Of a DNA stretch of 64,000 nucleotides, positions 17,745 through 25,747 are shown one piece after another. Within the stretch, counting starts at the first letter, position 1; every line of letters begins with the position of its first letter. The notes under the pieces were generated by a model. That model was not told where the DNA came from and searched no databases. It saw only the letters and a list, made by a program, of their open reading frames with translations. Source of the DNA: Paraburkholderia sp. BL21I4N1 (GTDB lineage: Bacteria; Pseudomonadota; Gammaproteobacteria; Burkholderiales; Burkholderiaceae); the NCBI RefSeq assembly GCF_002973525.1, contig NZ_PVEN01000001.1:124001-188000 (forward strand). The letters run 5' to 3'. The position numbers were made by a program, and so were the translations under genes.

Positions 17745-18827
17745 CTAGAACCGGGAGCGGATCCCGACTCCGGCCGTCTCGCCTGACGACATCCCGGCAA
17801 ACCGGTCGGACATATACACCGCATACAGATCGGTGCGCTTGGAAAGCGGGTAGTCGTATCCCAGAGAGGCAGTCTGGCGCGTCTGGTTGAATCCGCCGGA
17901 ATCGCGCGAATACGCGTATGAAGCGAGAATTCTGCTGGTGCCGACAGCAATCGACAGCCCGCCCTCGAACATATTCACGTGGAAGTTCCTGTTGATCACG
18001 TTGTCGTTCGTATAGGTGTATTCGCCATATAGCTTGGCAATCGAGAATTCATATGAAGCAGCCAACTGCGCTGCCGACTGACTATGAAATCCCTTGAGCA
18101 GAGCATTCAGATCGCCTGCCGTCGAGTTGAAGTTCGCGTATTGATAGATGCCGCCGGCGGCGAAACCCCCATTGCGATAAGAAGCTTGCACCGAATATTG
18201 TTTGCTGCCATTGCCCGTGCTGCTGTCGCCGAATGCGTACATTGCGCGCCCGGTCAAACCGCGCAATTCCGGCGTGCCGTACTGGATTGCATTGCTCCAG
18301 GCGGTGCCGCCTATGATCCCTTGATCGGTCTTGTACGCCGGATAGGTGCCTAGCCCCGCATACATCTGGACAATGGTCGGGGAAAACGTGAACGACGCGT
18401 AGAACGGATTGAACTGACAGGCCTGCAAATACAACAGACTGCTCTGGCGTCCAAGCGTGATCGTGCCCGCTGGTGTCGAGAGCCCGACATAAGCATTGCG
18501 CGAGAAGAGCGGATCGCCGTTGAAGGAACCGTATGCGCCGTTCTGCGGGCGGAAGAAGCCCTCGATAGCGAAAATTGCCTTGTAACCGCCGCCCAGATCC
18601 TCCTTGCCGCCAAACCCCCAGAACGAAGTCGACAAACCGCCGCCGCCTTCCTGCCAACTGACGGATTTGCTGGGGTATCTCTGGACGCCGACCCAGGTGT
18701 CGACGATTCCATAAATCTGAACGCTCGATTGGGCGTGTGTCTGCGTCGCTATTGCGATGCAGGCGATGGTCGCGGCAATTCGACAGATTCTTTTCATCGT
18801 GACAATGCAAGCGCGTTCCATAAGCAT
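17745..18827 (-). CDS. Outer-membrane porin (Burkholderia OmpC/OpcP type)
   Basis: 360 residues. The signal peptide is MKRICRIAATIACIAIATQTHAQ, followed by SSVQIYGIVDTWVGV, the standard first beta strand; it ends in the aromatic IRSRF required for outer-membrane insertion. Alternating amphipathic strands and an FNGDPLFSRNAYVGLSTPAGTITLGRQ segment match trimeric betaproteobacterial porins. Start is uncertain: ATG codons at 18869, 18827 and 18797 (the minimal signal peptide) are in frame; 18827 has AAGAGA upstream. It is the last gene after the adenine-deaminase-like and YczE-like genes and may be the entry pore for their substrate. Confidence 0.9.
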   Translation of the reverse strand: MLMERACIVTMKRICRIAATIACIAIATQTHAQSSVQIYGIVDTWVGVQRYPSKSVSWQEGGGGLSTSFWGFGGKEDLGGGYKAIFAIEGFFRPQNGAYGSFNGDPLFSRNAYVGLSTPAGTITLGRQSSLLYLQACQFNPFYASFTFSPTIVQMYAGLGTYPAYKTDQGIIGGTAWSNAIQYGTPELRGLTGRAMYAFGDSSTGNGSKQYSVQASYRNGGFAAGGIYQYANFNSTAGDLNALLKGFHSQSAAQLAASYEFSIAKLYGEYTYTNDNVINRNFHVNMFEGGLSIAVGTSRILASYAYSRDSGGFNQTRQTASLGYDYPLSKRTDLYAVYMSDRFAGMSSGETAGVGIRSRF

Positions 18828-19029
18828 GGTGTGTTCTCTTTTCAAGGGGCGAGTGAATGCCGACGTCATGATCGACGTCTCGAAATCGGAGTCATAGCGG
18901 AGGCGAAAGCGGACAGCCGGAACGGGAATCGGTGCCCGCCAGGCGGTCGCAGATCAGAAACAGCGGAGCGCCGGAAGCTATCCGCAGGCGATCACACGAC
19001 CATGAACATCAACAACACACTACGTGAAG

Positions 19030-19740
19030 TCAGTAAGTTCGATGTTCCAGCGATCTTCGCTGATAGGACGAAATCGCCGTTTTGACTTTCTGGAACAGGA
19101 AGAAATAGAGTTTGATGTACTGTCCCACCAGAATCGCGTTCATGAACGTGCCTTCGCGAATGAACCTGGGGCCGCCGAGAAGCGCGAAACCGATCGCAGC
19201 GCTAATAACCAGAAGCGTGCAATCGAAACTCGTCTTGATGTCCCCCCATCTGAAGCCCGTCCGCTTGAAGAGTGTGTTGACGAACATGTCGATCGGCATG
19301 AGGACCAGATTCGCACGGATCATCAGGAACAGGCCAAACGCAAGCAACGCGTCGGCGAAGGCGAGCAGCAGGAACTTCATGAAATAGTCCTGAAACCCGA
19401 TCGACCGGGTCAGCATCAGGTTCAGATCGAGGCACGTCGCCAGCACGAAAGCCGGAATCAACGAGGCAAAGTTCTTCAGGGTGAAATCCTTACGCGCAAC
19501 CAGATAGGTGAGGAACAACATGAACAACTCGAGAATGAAGTTGTACGTTCCCTGACTCAGATGCGGGTACACCAGTGTCATGGTGCGGGTCAGGCTGCTT
19601 TGCGGCGAAATACCGATGCCCGCCCTGATTGCCAGACTGATTCCCATGGTCAATATGTAAATGCCAACGACGTACGTGAACCAGCGCCGTGTCAGACTGC
19701 CGCTATCAATGACTTCAGCTTCCCTTGCATGGTGCGCCAT
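19030..19740 (-). CDS. YczE/YyaS/YitT-like integral membrane protein
   Basis: 236 residues from MAHHAREAEVIDSG. About five hydrophobic helices are visible, starting with WFTYVVGIYILTMGISLAIRAGIGISP, whose GISLAIRAGIGISP motif is typical of the YczE/YitT-type membrane family. DNA-binding or enzymatic motifs are absent. No reaction is known for the family; a transport role is often suspected. It lies between the adenine-deaminase-like gene and the porin gene on the same strand, so a role in moving a nucleobase-like compound across the inner membrane is a context-based guess. Confidence 0.75.
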   Translation of the reverse strand: MAHHAREAEVIDSGSLTRRWFTYVVGIYILTMGISLAIRAGIGISPQSSLTRTMTLVYPHLSQGTYNFILELFMLFLTYLVARKDFTLKNFASLIPAFVLATCLDLNLMLTRSIGFQDYFMKFLLLAFADALLAFGLFLMIRANLVLMPIDMFVNTLFKRTGFRWGDIKTSFDCTLLVISAAIGFALLGGPRFIREGTFMNAILVGQYIKLYFFLFQKVKTAISSYQRRSLEHRTY

Positions 19741-19872
19741 GACTGTCCCTTCGTTGTCTGCCTGCTTCGTGCGGTGCCGTCCGCCAGTCTCGGCAACGGC
19801 ACGCCACGTTATTGTGGGGGTATTCCGCGGCATATCCCGTCAACCGCGCCGGTTCCACCTTCGCTGCTCGGG

Positions 19873-19899
19873 CCGCCGGGGGATTCGTGCCCCCGGCGG
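19873..19899. repeat. Perfect 10-bp GC-rich hairpin between the deaminase and membrane-protein genes
   Basis: CCGCCGGGGG (19873-19882) and CCCCCGGCGG (19890-19899) enclose a 7-base loop, in the 183-base gap just after the deaminase-like stop. With no T-tract it looks more like an intercistronic mRNA stabiliser or partial terminator that tunes expression of the downstream genes. Confidence 0.6.
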
Positions 19900-19923
19900 A
19901 CCTGAAGCTACTGCGGGACTACG

Positions 19924-21693
19924 TCAAGCCATGAAACCGAAACGGTCGAGGGAGATGAACAGCGTCAGCAGCTTGTTCACCACGGGCTCGCCCTCGTTGT
20001 GGTTCCCCATTGCTTCGAGGGCGGCGTCAATCTCGCGGGTCGCCTTGAGCAGTTCCGCGAGGTTCATGTTGGCCTGGACACCGTAGATCTCCAGCGGCAG
20101 CACGGCCTTCACCTGCTTATTCTCGGTGACGATGCAGCCGCCTGCATAGCCGTCGACCTGCTGAAGACAGTGGCACATTTCCTCGCTATCCTGACCAACC
20201 GCCACGAAGTAGGCTTTAGGCGCCGGCCAGAACGTCGCCACGGCGCCACGATCAATATAGACGCCTTTGAACAGACCATTGACCACATGGCGCTTGCCAT
20301 TGGCATATCGCTGCACGACGGCGATCCGGTTGAGCCTGACACCGCCCAATTCGGGGACGACCTTGCCGTCACGGAATGGCACCCACACTTCCTGGAAGAA
20401 CTTTTCGTGGCCGCGGCCATAGACGTCGAACAGATACACCTTGGCCTGCTGACCATCCGCGGAGATTTCCAGCGGCGCCAGGTCTAGCTGTTCCGGCGTC
20501 AGGTCGCCGAGACCCGGCACGGCCTTTCTCACCATGCCGGAATAGTCGATGTCGGCCTGCTTCAGCAGCTTGCGATCTTTGGCAACCAGTTCACCATCTT
20601 TGAAGACAAAACGCGGGTTGATCTTCGACAGGCTGTCGGTTAACACGATATCGGCGAATCGGCCCGGTGTCAGCGAACCGAACTTGTTGTCCATCCGGAA
20701 CGCGCGCGCCGTGTAGAGCGTGGCCATCTTGATCGCCTTGATCGGCTCAATGCCCATTTCGGCGCACAGCGAAACGATCCAGTCCATGTGGCCCTTCGTC
20801 AACAGCCGGTCCACCGAAATATTGTCGGCGCACAGCTGGAAATTCTCGGCAGGCCACTTTCGTTTGACGATGGCGCGCAGCATGATCTTGATGACTTCGG
20901 GGCTGCCAACGCCGAACTTGATTTGCGTCTGCAGGCCGTAACGCACGCTTTTTTCGATGTCGTCCTCTTTCCACACATCATGGTTGGCGAACGCGCCGAT
21001 CGCGGGCATGTAGTTCAACATCATGTCCGACAGCGTGGTCACGCCCCAGTGCGTGTTCATAAAGCCGCCCTTGGCGCGCCCCAGAGCCGATTTCCGGAAG
21101 TCGTCGTCATTGCCCACGCTGTAGGTGAGGTGCGCGAGTTCGCCGAGTCCGATGATAGGGTCCATTTTTAGCAGCGCATCGGTGACTTCCACCGAGGTTT
21201 TCTTGCCCGGTGCAAACGCAAATACCCGATACGGCAAACGGTCGTGGTTTTTGAAAAGCTGCTCGGTGGCCTGCACTGCGTCCGCGCCTGCCGCGCTCAC
21301 GAAGTCGAGGCACTCGGAGAAAATGGTGGTCGTACCGCAGGGGACGATGGCTTCAGCAAACGCGGCCGGATGGGCCAACTGGGCTTCGAAGTGAACGTGG
21401 GCGTCGATCAAACCCGGAATGGCGTAAAGACCTTCTCCGTCGAAAACCTCGCGCACCTTGATAGCCGTTTCGTCGGGATTCAAGGCGATGATGCGCTTGT
21501 TGTAAACGAGAATGGACCCTTGATAAACCGATTCGCTGTGGACATCGAGAATGTTCAGATTCTTCAGGAGAAGATCGGCCTCCTTCCTGCCGTTGAGAAC
21601 CTCAAAGATCGCTCTCACCTGATCGTAATGGGCATTGACCTCGCCATGCGGTCCCGCTGCCGTGACGCTTCTCTCGCTGACTTCTTGATACAT
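19924..21693 (-). CDS. Adenine-deaminase-like amidohydrolase, divergent
   Basis: 589 residues from MYQEVSERS, preceded by GGAAGAGAG. It has the two-domain Ade layout: an amidohydrolase barrel with PGLIDAHVHFE (H99, H101), bridging E185 in GLGE, H215, H238 in ANHDVW and D290 in LCADN, then the Ade-type C-terminal domain (from about 430). All expected dinuclear metal ligands are present. It departs from classical adenine deaminase at two motifs: PHEIANV is replaced by a SECLDF region (126-131) and CTDD by CADN (288-291). It therefore probably deaminates or hydrolyses a different compound. It is the first gene of a unit with a membrane protein and a porin, facing a LysR gene. Confidence 0.82.
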   Translation of the reverse strand: MYQEVSERSVTAAGPHGEVNAHYDQVRAIFEVLNGRKEADLLLKNLNILDVHSESVYQGSILVYNKRIIALNPDETAIKVREVFDGEGLYAIPGLIDAHVHFEAQLAHPAAFAEAIVPCGTTTIFSECLDFVSAAGADAVQATEQLFKNHDRLPYRVFAFAPGKKTSVEVTDALLKMDPIIGLGELAHLTYSVGNDDDFRKSALGRAKGGFMNTHWGVTTLSDMMLNYMPAIGAFANHDVWKEDDIEKSVRYGLQTQIKFGVGSPEVIKIMLRAIVKRKWPAENFQLCADNISVDRLLTKGHMDWIVSLCAEMGIEPIKAIKMATLYTARAFRMDNKFGSLTPGRFADIVLTDSLSKINPRFVFKDGELVAKDRKLLKQADIDYSGMVRKAVPGLGDLTPEQLDLAPLEISADGQQAKVYLFDVYGRGHEKFFQEVWVPFRDGKVVPELGGVRLNRIAVVQRYANGKRHVVNGLFKGVYIDRGAVATFWPAPKAYFVAVGQDSEEMCHCLQQVDGYAGGCIVTENKQVKAVLPLEIYGVQANMNLAELLKATREIDAALEAMGNHNEGEPVVNKLLTLFISLDRFGFMA

Positions 21694-21932
21694 GGTTGTC
21701 TCTCTTCCTAAATGGATTGAATCTGCTTCTGTCGCGCCGCAACAAACCACGTCGGGTCGATATAGGTGTTGAAAAGGTCGCTCGGAGCAGGTCGTTCCCT
21801 TGTCGACTTCTCAGCGCCTACGCCCGCGGCTGATGTCATTAGGACCGAACTGAGCGTTTATAAAAAGAAACGTTTTTTGCACGGAGCGTGCACTTTTCGA
21901 GTACGCTGAAGCCAGCCGGGGGACAGACGAAC
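21694..21932. promoter_or_regulatory. Divergent promoter region with a LysR-type dyad
   Basis: The 239-base gap separates the deaminase-like gene and its LysR gene. A dyad TGCACG-GAG-CGTGCA (21878-21892) sits in an AT-rich setting between AAACGTTTTTT and CTTTTCG, about 40 bases before the LysR start. It is a good candidate for the regulator's autoregulatory or activation site. Confidence 0.5.
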
Positions 21933-22835
21933 ATGCTTCATTCACGCTTGCTGCGGTATATCGACGAGGTCGCGCGTTCCGGCTCCATCCGTGGCGCCGG
22001 CGAAAAACTGCACATTGCTCCGTCGGCGATCAACAAGCATCTTCTGATTCTCGAAGAGGAGATCGGCGAGCCGCTGTTCGAGCGTCTGCCGCGCGGACTG
22101 CGGCCCACGCCGGCGGGAGAGATCCTGCTCGCCCATGTGCGCAAGACCATTCTCGAATACCGCCAGGTCGAAGCCGAGATACGCGATCTCAAGACGCTGC
22201 AGAAAGGCGAGGTCATCATCGCCACCGTGACCGGTCTGGCGAGCGGTATTGCCTCCACGGCCGCGACGAGTTTCTGTGCGAGCCACCCTCACATTCAGAT
22301 TTCGATCAGGGTCATGTTCACGCGCGAAATCGCGGATGCGCTCAGCAGCGGCGAAGCCGATCTGGGTCTCGGCTTCAACCTGCCGCCTTCGCCGCAATTG
22401 GAAAGCCTGTGGGAAATGGACACGAGCCTCGGCGCCGTGATCGCGCCAACGCATGCATTGGCGCGCATGGAGTCGATACCGCTGGCCTTCTGCACCTCTT
22501 ATCCGCTGATCTTCGCTGACCGGTCCATGCTGATGCACGGCATCGTCGCCGATACCTTCCAGGAAGCGGGACTGAACGTCGAGCCCGCCTTCCGGACGAA
22601 TTCGATCGAGACGATGAAGCGTCTTGCGGCGGCCAGCGAGAGCATCGCGTTTCTCAGCAAGTTCGATATCGCGGAGGAGCATCGCCAGGAGCTGCTCACC
22701 TATCGGCAGATTCGCGACCGGGCATTCAGTAAGAACACCCTTTCCCTCGTTCGTCGCGAGAAACACGGGCACGGCCTTGCGAGCCTCCTGCTTGCCGAGG
22801 AAATCATGAGCGTATTGGGCGCAATGAGCGGGTGA
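21933..22835 (+). CDS. LysR-family regulator of the deaminase/porin unit
   Basis: 300 residues from MLHSRLLRYIDEVARSGS, with a GGGGG-rich ribosome site. The N-terminal helix-turn-helix (GSIRGAGEKLHIAPSAINKHLLILEEEIG) is complete, as is the substrate-binding domain. It is divergent from the adenine-deaminase-like gene, so it is the likely regulator of that operon. Effector unknown. Confidence 0.88.
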   Translation: MLHSRLLRYIDEVARSGSIRGAGEKLHIAPSAINKHLLILEEEIGEPLFERLPRGLRPTPAGEILLAHVRKTILEYRQVEAEIRDLKTLQKGEVIIATVTGLASGIASTAATSFCASHPHIQISIRVMFTREIADALSSGEADLGLGFNLPPSPQLESLWEMDTSLGAVIAPTHALARMESIPLAFCTSYPLIFADRSMLMHGIVADTFQEAGLNVEPAFRTNSIETMKRLAAASESIAFLSKFDIAEEHRQELLTYRQIRDRAFSKNTLSLVRREKHGHGLASLLLAEEIMSVLGAMSG

Positions 22836-22937
22836 GTGCTTTACGCACGATCTTCTGGCAAGACGACGATCTGAGTCATGCCAGCGAGCGTGCTCGCGGT
22901 AACTTCCTGATCGCGCGTCAAGTGTTCGACGGGCCGC

Positions 22938-24878
22938 TCAAGGCGTCCATCGATACACCGTGATGCTGGACCCCTTGACGTTGTTCTTCGTGACGACGTA
23001 CTCGCCCGTCGATCGAAGGTATGCTCTGACGCCGTACATCGAATCGATGGCACTGCTGGTGTCGACCGTAGCGGGACTCGTGTTGACCAACGTGGTATCG
23101 AGGTTGCCTGTGCCGAGATTGAAAGCGTCGATGTTCGGCAACGCTTCTCCACTACCGAACCAGTAGCCGACGAATAGATAGTTGCCGGCTGCGTCAATCG
23201 ACTTGGCGCCGACGTGGGGGAGGTTGACCACCGGATTGGGTTTCGTCGTATTGCCCGCACTCCAGCCGTGATACACCTCGATCCGCGTGCCTATCGCTGT
23301 CCAGTCTGTGCCCCCGACAACGCCCTGGCCGAGAATCATCGTGTCGCTGTCCGCCAGGTAGACGATGCGCGTCAACGGCTTGACGCTCTCGGGAATGGGA
23401 ATGGCGATACCGGGCCCCCATGTTGGCTTGCCGCTGGCGTCGAAGCCGATCAGCGGATAGTGGTAGATGTTCCCGGTCTTGTCGAGGCCGGCCCACACGC
23501 CGCCCTTACTGTCGATGCAGAACCCGTCTCTGACGGATGCCGTGGTCTTGAACGCCGGCCCGGGAAGTGTGGCGTCCGGTATGGCGATGTAGCCATTCGC
23601 GGCATTGAAGTGGAAGAAGTAGTAGGTATCGGGATTCTGGCCCGTCGCCACGAGAATGCGGTTTGCGCCGACGCTGGCGAGCAGACCGAAGTGCTCGTCC
23701 CGTGAGCGATCGTTGATGTCGATGCGCGGATCGGACGGATAGGCGATCGGATCGACGGTGTTCGCTACGAAGGTTCCGCCCGCAGTGCCACTGTAGATGT
23801 TGGTGCCGCTATAGAAGTAGAGGCCGTCGGTAGCCGGGTCCGGCGCGGCGATTCCCTCGAAGTTGAGAGATTGAAGCTTCCATTGAAGGCGCCCGGCGTT
23901 GTTGTAAGCGTGAATGTCGGTGCCTCCGTCGCGGCCGAGATCCCAGCTTCCACCCCACGGATTGTTGAGGACATACAGGTTGCCCGCGGTGTCTTTGCCG
24001 ATGCCGGTGACGCGAGTGAAGCGCTTGTCGCCGACCTGCCCTTTGATGCCCGTCGTGGTGTCGAGATAACCGCCCTGAATGCCGAATGTACCGGCCAGCA
24101 CCGGTGTGCCCGAGAGCGTGTAGCGCTTGATGTTCATGTCGGGGCCTTCGTCGCCGACCATGAGTTGCCCCGACGACGCGTCGAAATAGAGCGCCGACGG
24201 CTGCGACCCGGCTGGCATCCGGATCGTGTTCAACAGTGCGCCGGCTGGACTGAACCCGACGATCGAGCCGTCGCTCTTCTGCGCCACCCAGACGTTGCCT
24301 GCGTTATCCACGGCGAGAGCGCCGGGGCCCGTCATGTTGATATCCCGCTGCCAGACGCCGGCGGTAGTGAAGATGCGGACACGATTGCCGTAGAAGTCGC
24401 TGGCGTAGAGGAGCGAGCCCGCCGTGGCGAGTCCAGTCACGACGTCGACGCGCGGCAGGTTGTTAAACGCGCTCACTTGAATCAACAGATCGCGAGCTTT
24501 GGTGGTGCGGTTGTATCGTCCCACCGCACCGCTTCCAAATGTTCCACCCGGCTGCAATGCTACAAAGATCGATGTCGCGTTGCCCGTGATCGCGCTCCCT
24601 TGAAACTCGCCGTGGGCACCGATCGCGCCGAGGCTTTTGCCCGCCTGGTAGAAAGCGACACCGCCCTCGTACTCGTCCCACATGGAAGCCGTATAGATGA
24701 CGCCTTCGGGCGCGACCCACATGGAGCGCGCGGTGTTACCCACGTGGGCAGCGAGCGTGCCGTAGGTGTTCGCCAGCCAGTCGGTGGTGTTTTCCGCGGA
24801 ACACGCTGGGGCCATTGCGGCGATCGCTGTGAACGCGGCGACGAGGAGCGCGGCGTGAATCCTTTTGTTCTCGACCAT
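22938..24878 (-). CDS. Secreted beta-propeller-like protein of unknown function
   Basis: 646 residues from MVENKRIHAALLVAAFTAIA, with a signal peptide ending near ACSA. The mature part is built from repeated beta-rich units of about 40-60 residues with NHL/SMP-30-like phrases such as ALAVDNAGNVWVAQKSDGSI, GIGKDTAGNLYVLNNPWG and FCIDSKGGVWAGLDKTGN, which suggest a beta-propeller. No catalytic motif or anchor is seen. Aromatic and Gly-rich loops could bind a carbohydrate or protein. It ends about 100 bases from the LysR gene, converging on it. I do not recognise a specific family member. Confidence 0.65.
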   Translation of the reverse strand: MVENKRIHAALLVAAFTAIAAMAPACSAENTTDWLANTYGTLAAHVGNTARSMWVAPEGVIYTASMWDEYEGGVAFYQAGKSLGAIGAHGEFQGSAITGNATSIFVALQPGGTFGSGAVGRYNRTTKARDLLIQVSAFNNLPRVDVVTGLATAGSLLYASDFYGNRVRIFTTAGVWQRDINMTGPGALAVDNAGNVWVAQKSDGSIVGFSPAGALLNTIRMPAGSQPSALYFDASSGQLMVGDEGPDMNIKRYTLSGTPVLAGTFGIQGGYLDTTTGIKGQVGDKRFTRVTGIGKDTAGNLYVLNNPWGGSWDLGRDGGTDIHAYNNAGRLQWKLQSLNFEGIAAPDPATDGLYFYSGTNIYSGTAGGTFVANTVDPIAYPSDPRIDINDRSRDEHFGLLASVGANRILVATGQNPDTYYFFHFNAANGYIAIPDATLPGPAFKTTASVRDGFCIDSKGGVWAGLDKTGNIYHYPLIGFDASGKPTWGPGIAIPIPESVKPLTRIVYLADSDTMILGQGVVGGTDWTAIGTRIEVYHGWSAGNTTKPNPVVNLPHVGAKSIDAAGNYLFVGYWFGSGEALPNIDAFNLGTGNLDTTLVNTSPATVDTSSAIDSMYGVRAYLRSTGEYVVTKNNVKGSSITVYRWTP

Positions 24879-25074
24879 GACGGGTGTTCTCCGGAATGTG
24901 GCGATCGTTCACGAGAATAGTCGGTCGGCCAGATTTCAAATTCGTGTGCGGCGACCCACGTAGGAACATAGGCAACTCATGGTTCCTTTACAAGCTCGCA
25001 TCGTGACTTTGCACATGGACGGGCGCAGTGGTCATGCGCGACGCGCGATTGTTTTCTTCGGGTATCTATTCGGG

Positions 25075-25572
25075 TCATGCGCAAGGCATAGCCGGCGTTG
25101 CAGCGTTACCGCCGGCCGCGCGCCGAATTGCCGGCCGTTCGCGAAGCTTCGACACTGACGTGAAGAACTCGATAGCCTTTTCGTTCTCACGCGTAATCTG
25201 AAAACCGAGTTTGCGGTGGAAAGCGACGGACAGGCGGTTGGTCTTATAGACATGGCTTCTGAGTTCGGCGATTCCCCGTTCGCTTGCGAGCGTGGCGACC
25301 TTCGCAAGCAACTCGGATACAACCGTAGCGGTTCGGTGCAAAGGGTGCGTGCTAAATGCGCCTACGAACCAGCAGTTCTCCGACTCCGGTCGAAGCGTTG
25401 CATAGGCGACCAGCACGCCTTCGCGTCGCACTGAGCACACCTCGCTGTCGTTCAGGGAAAGTTGCAAGCGCAAGCGTTGCCGATCCGTATCGAAGACATC
25501 GCCGGCCAGTTCCGTGTGTTCACGTAACGTGAGTACATCGAGGGCAAGGATTTCGTCGATGGTGGGCTGCAT
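25075..25572 (-). CDS. GNAT-family N-acetyltransferase
   Basis: 165 residues. The segment LVAYATLRPESENCWFVGAFSTHPLHRTATVVSELLAKVATLA is the GNAT core, although the usual Q/RxxGxG/A acetyl-CoA loop is degenerate (HRTATV); it is followed by LRSHVYKTNRLSVAFHRKLGF, a typical motif B end. It is divergent from the hybrid kinase gene. Substrate unknown. Confidence 0.7.
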   Translation of the reverse strand: MQPTIDEILALDVLTLREHTELAGDVFDTDRQRLRLQLSLNDSEVCSVRREGVLVAYATLRPESENCWFVGAFSTHPLHRTATVVSELLAKVATLASERGIAELRSHVYKTNRLSVAFHRKLGFQITRENEKAIEFFTSVSKLRERPAIRRAAGGNAATPAMPCA

Positions 25573-25747
25573 GTCAGGGTTCCAGGCTGTTAGAGAGCGA
25601 AAAATCCGGTGGATGAAGCAATCGTCGGTAGCGCGTGACTCCAGGCAAACCCGTTGCGTCCACCACGGTTATGTCCTGTACCTTGCGCGCCATCCCCTCA
25701 CGCACTCAACCTATAATGCATCAACCAAATCAACGCATCCAAGCCGA

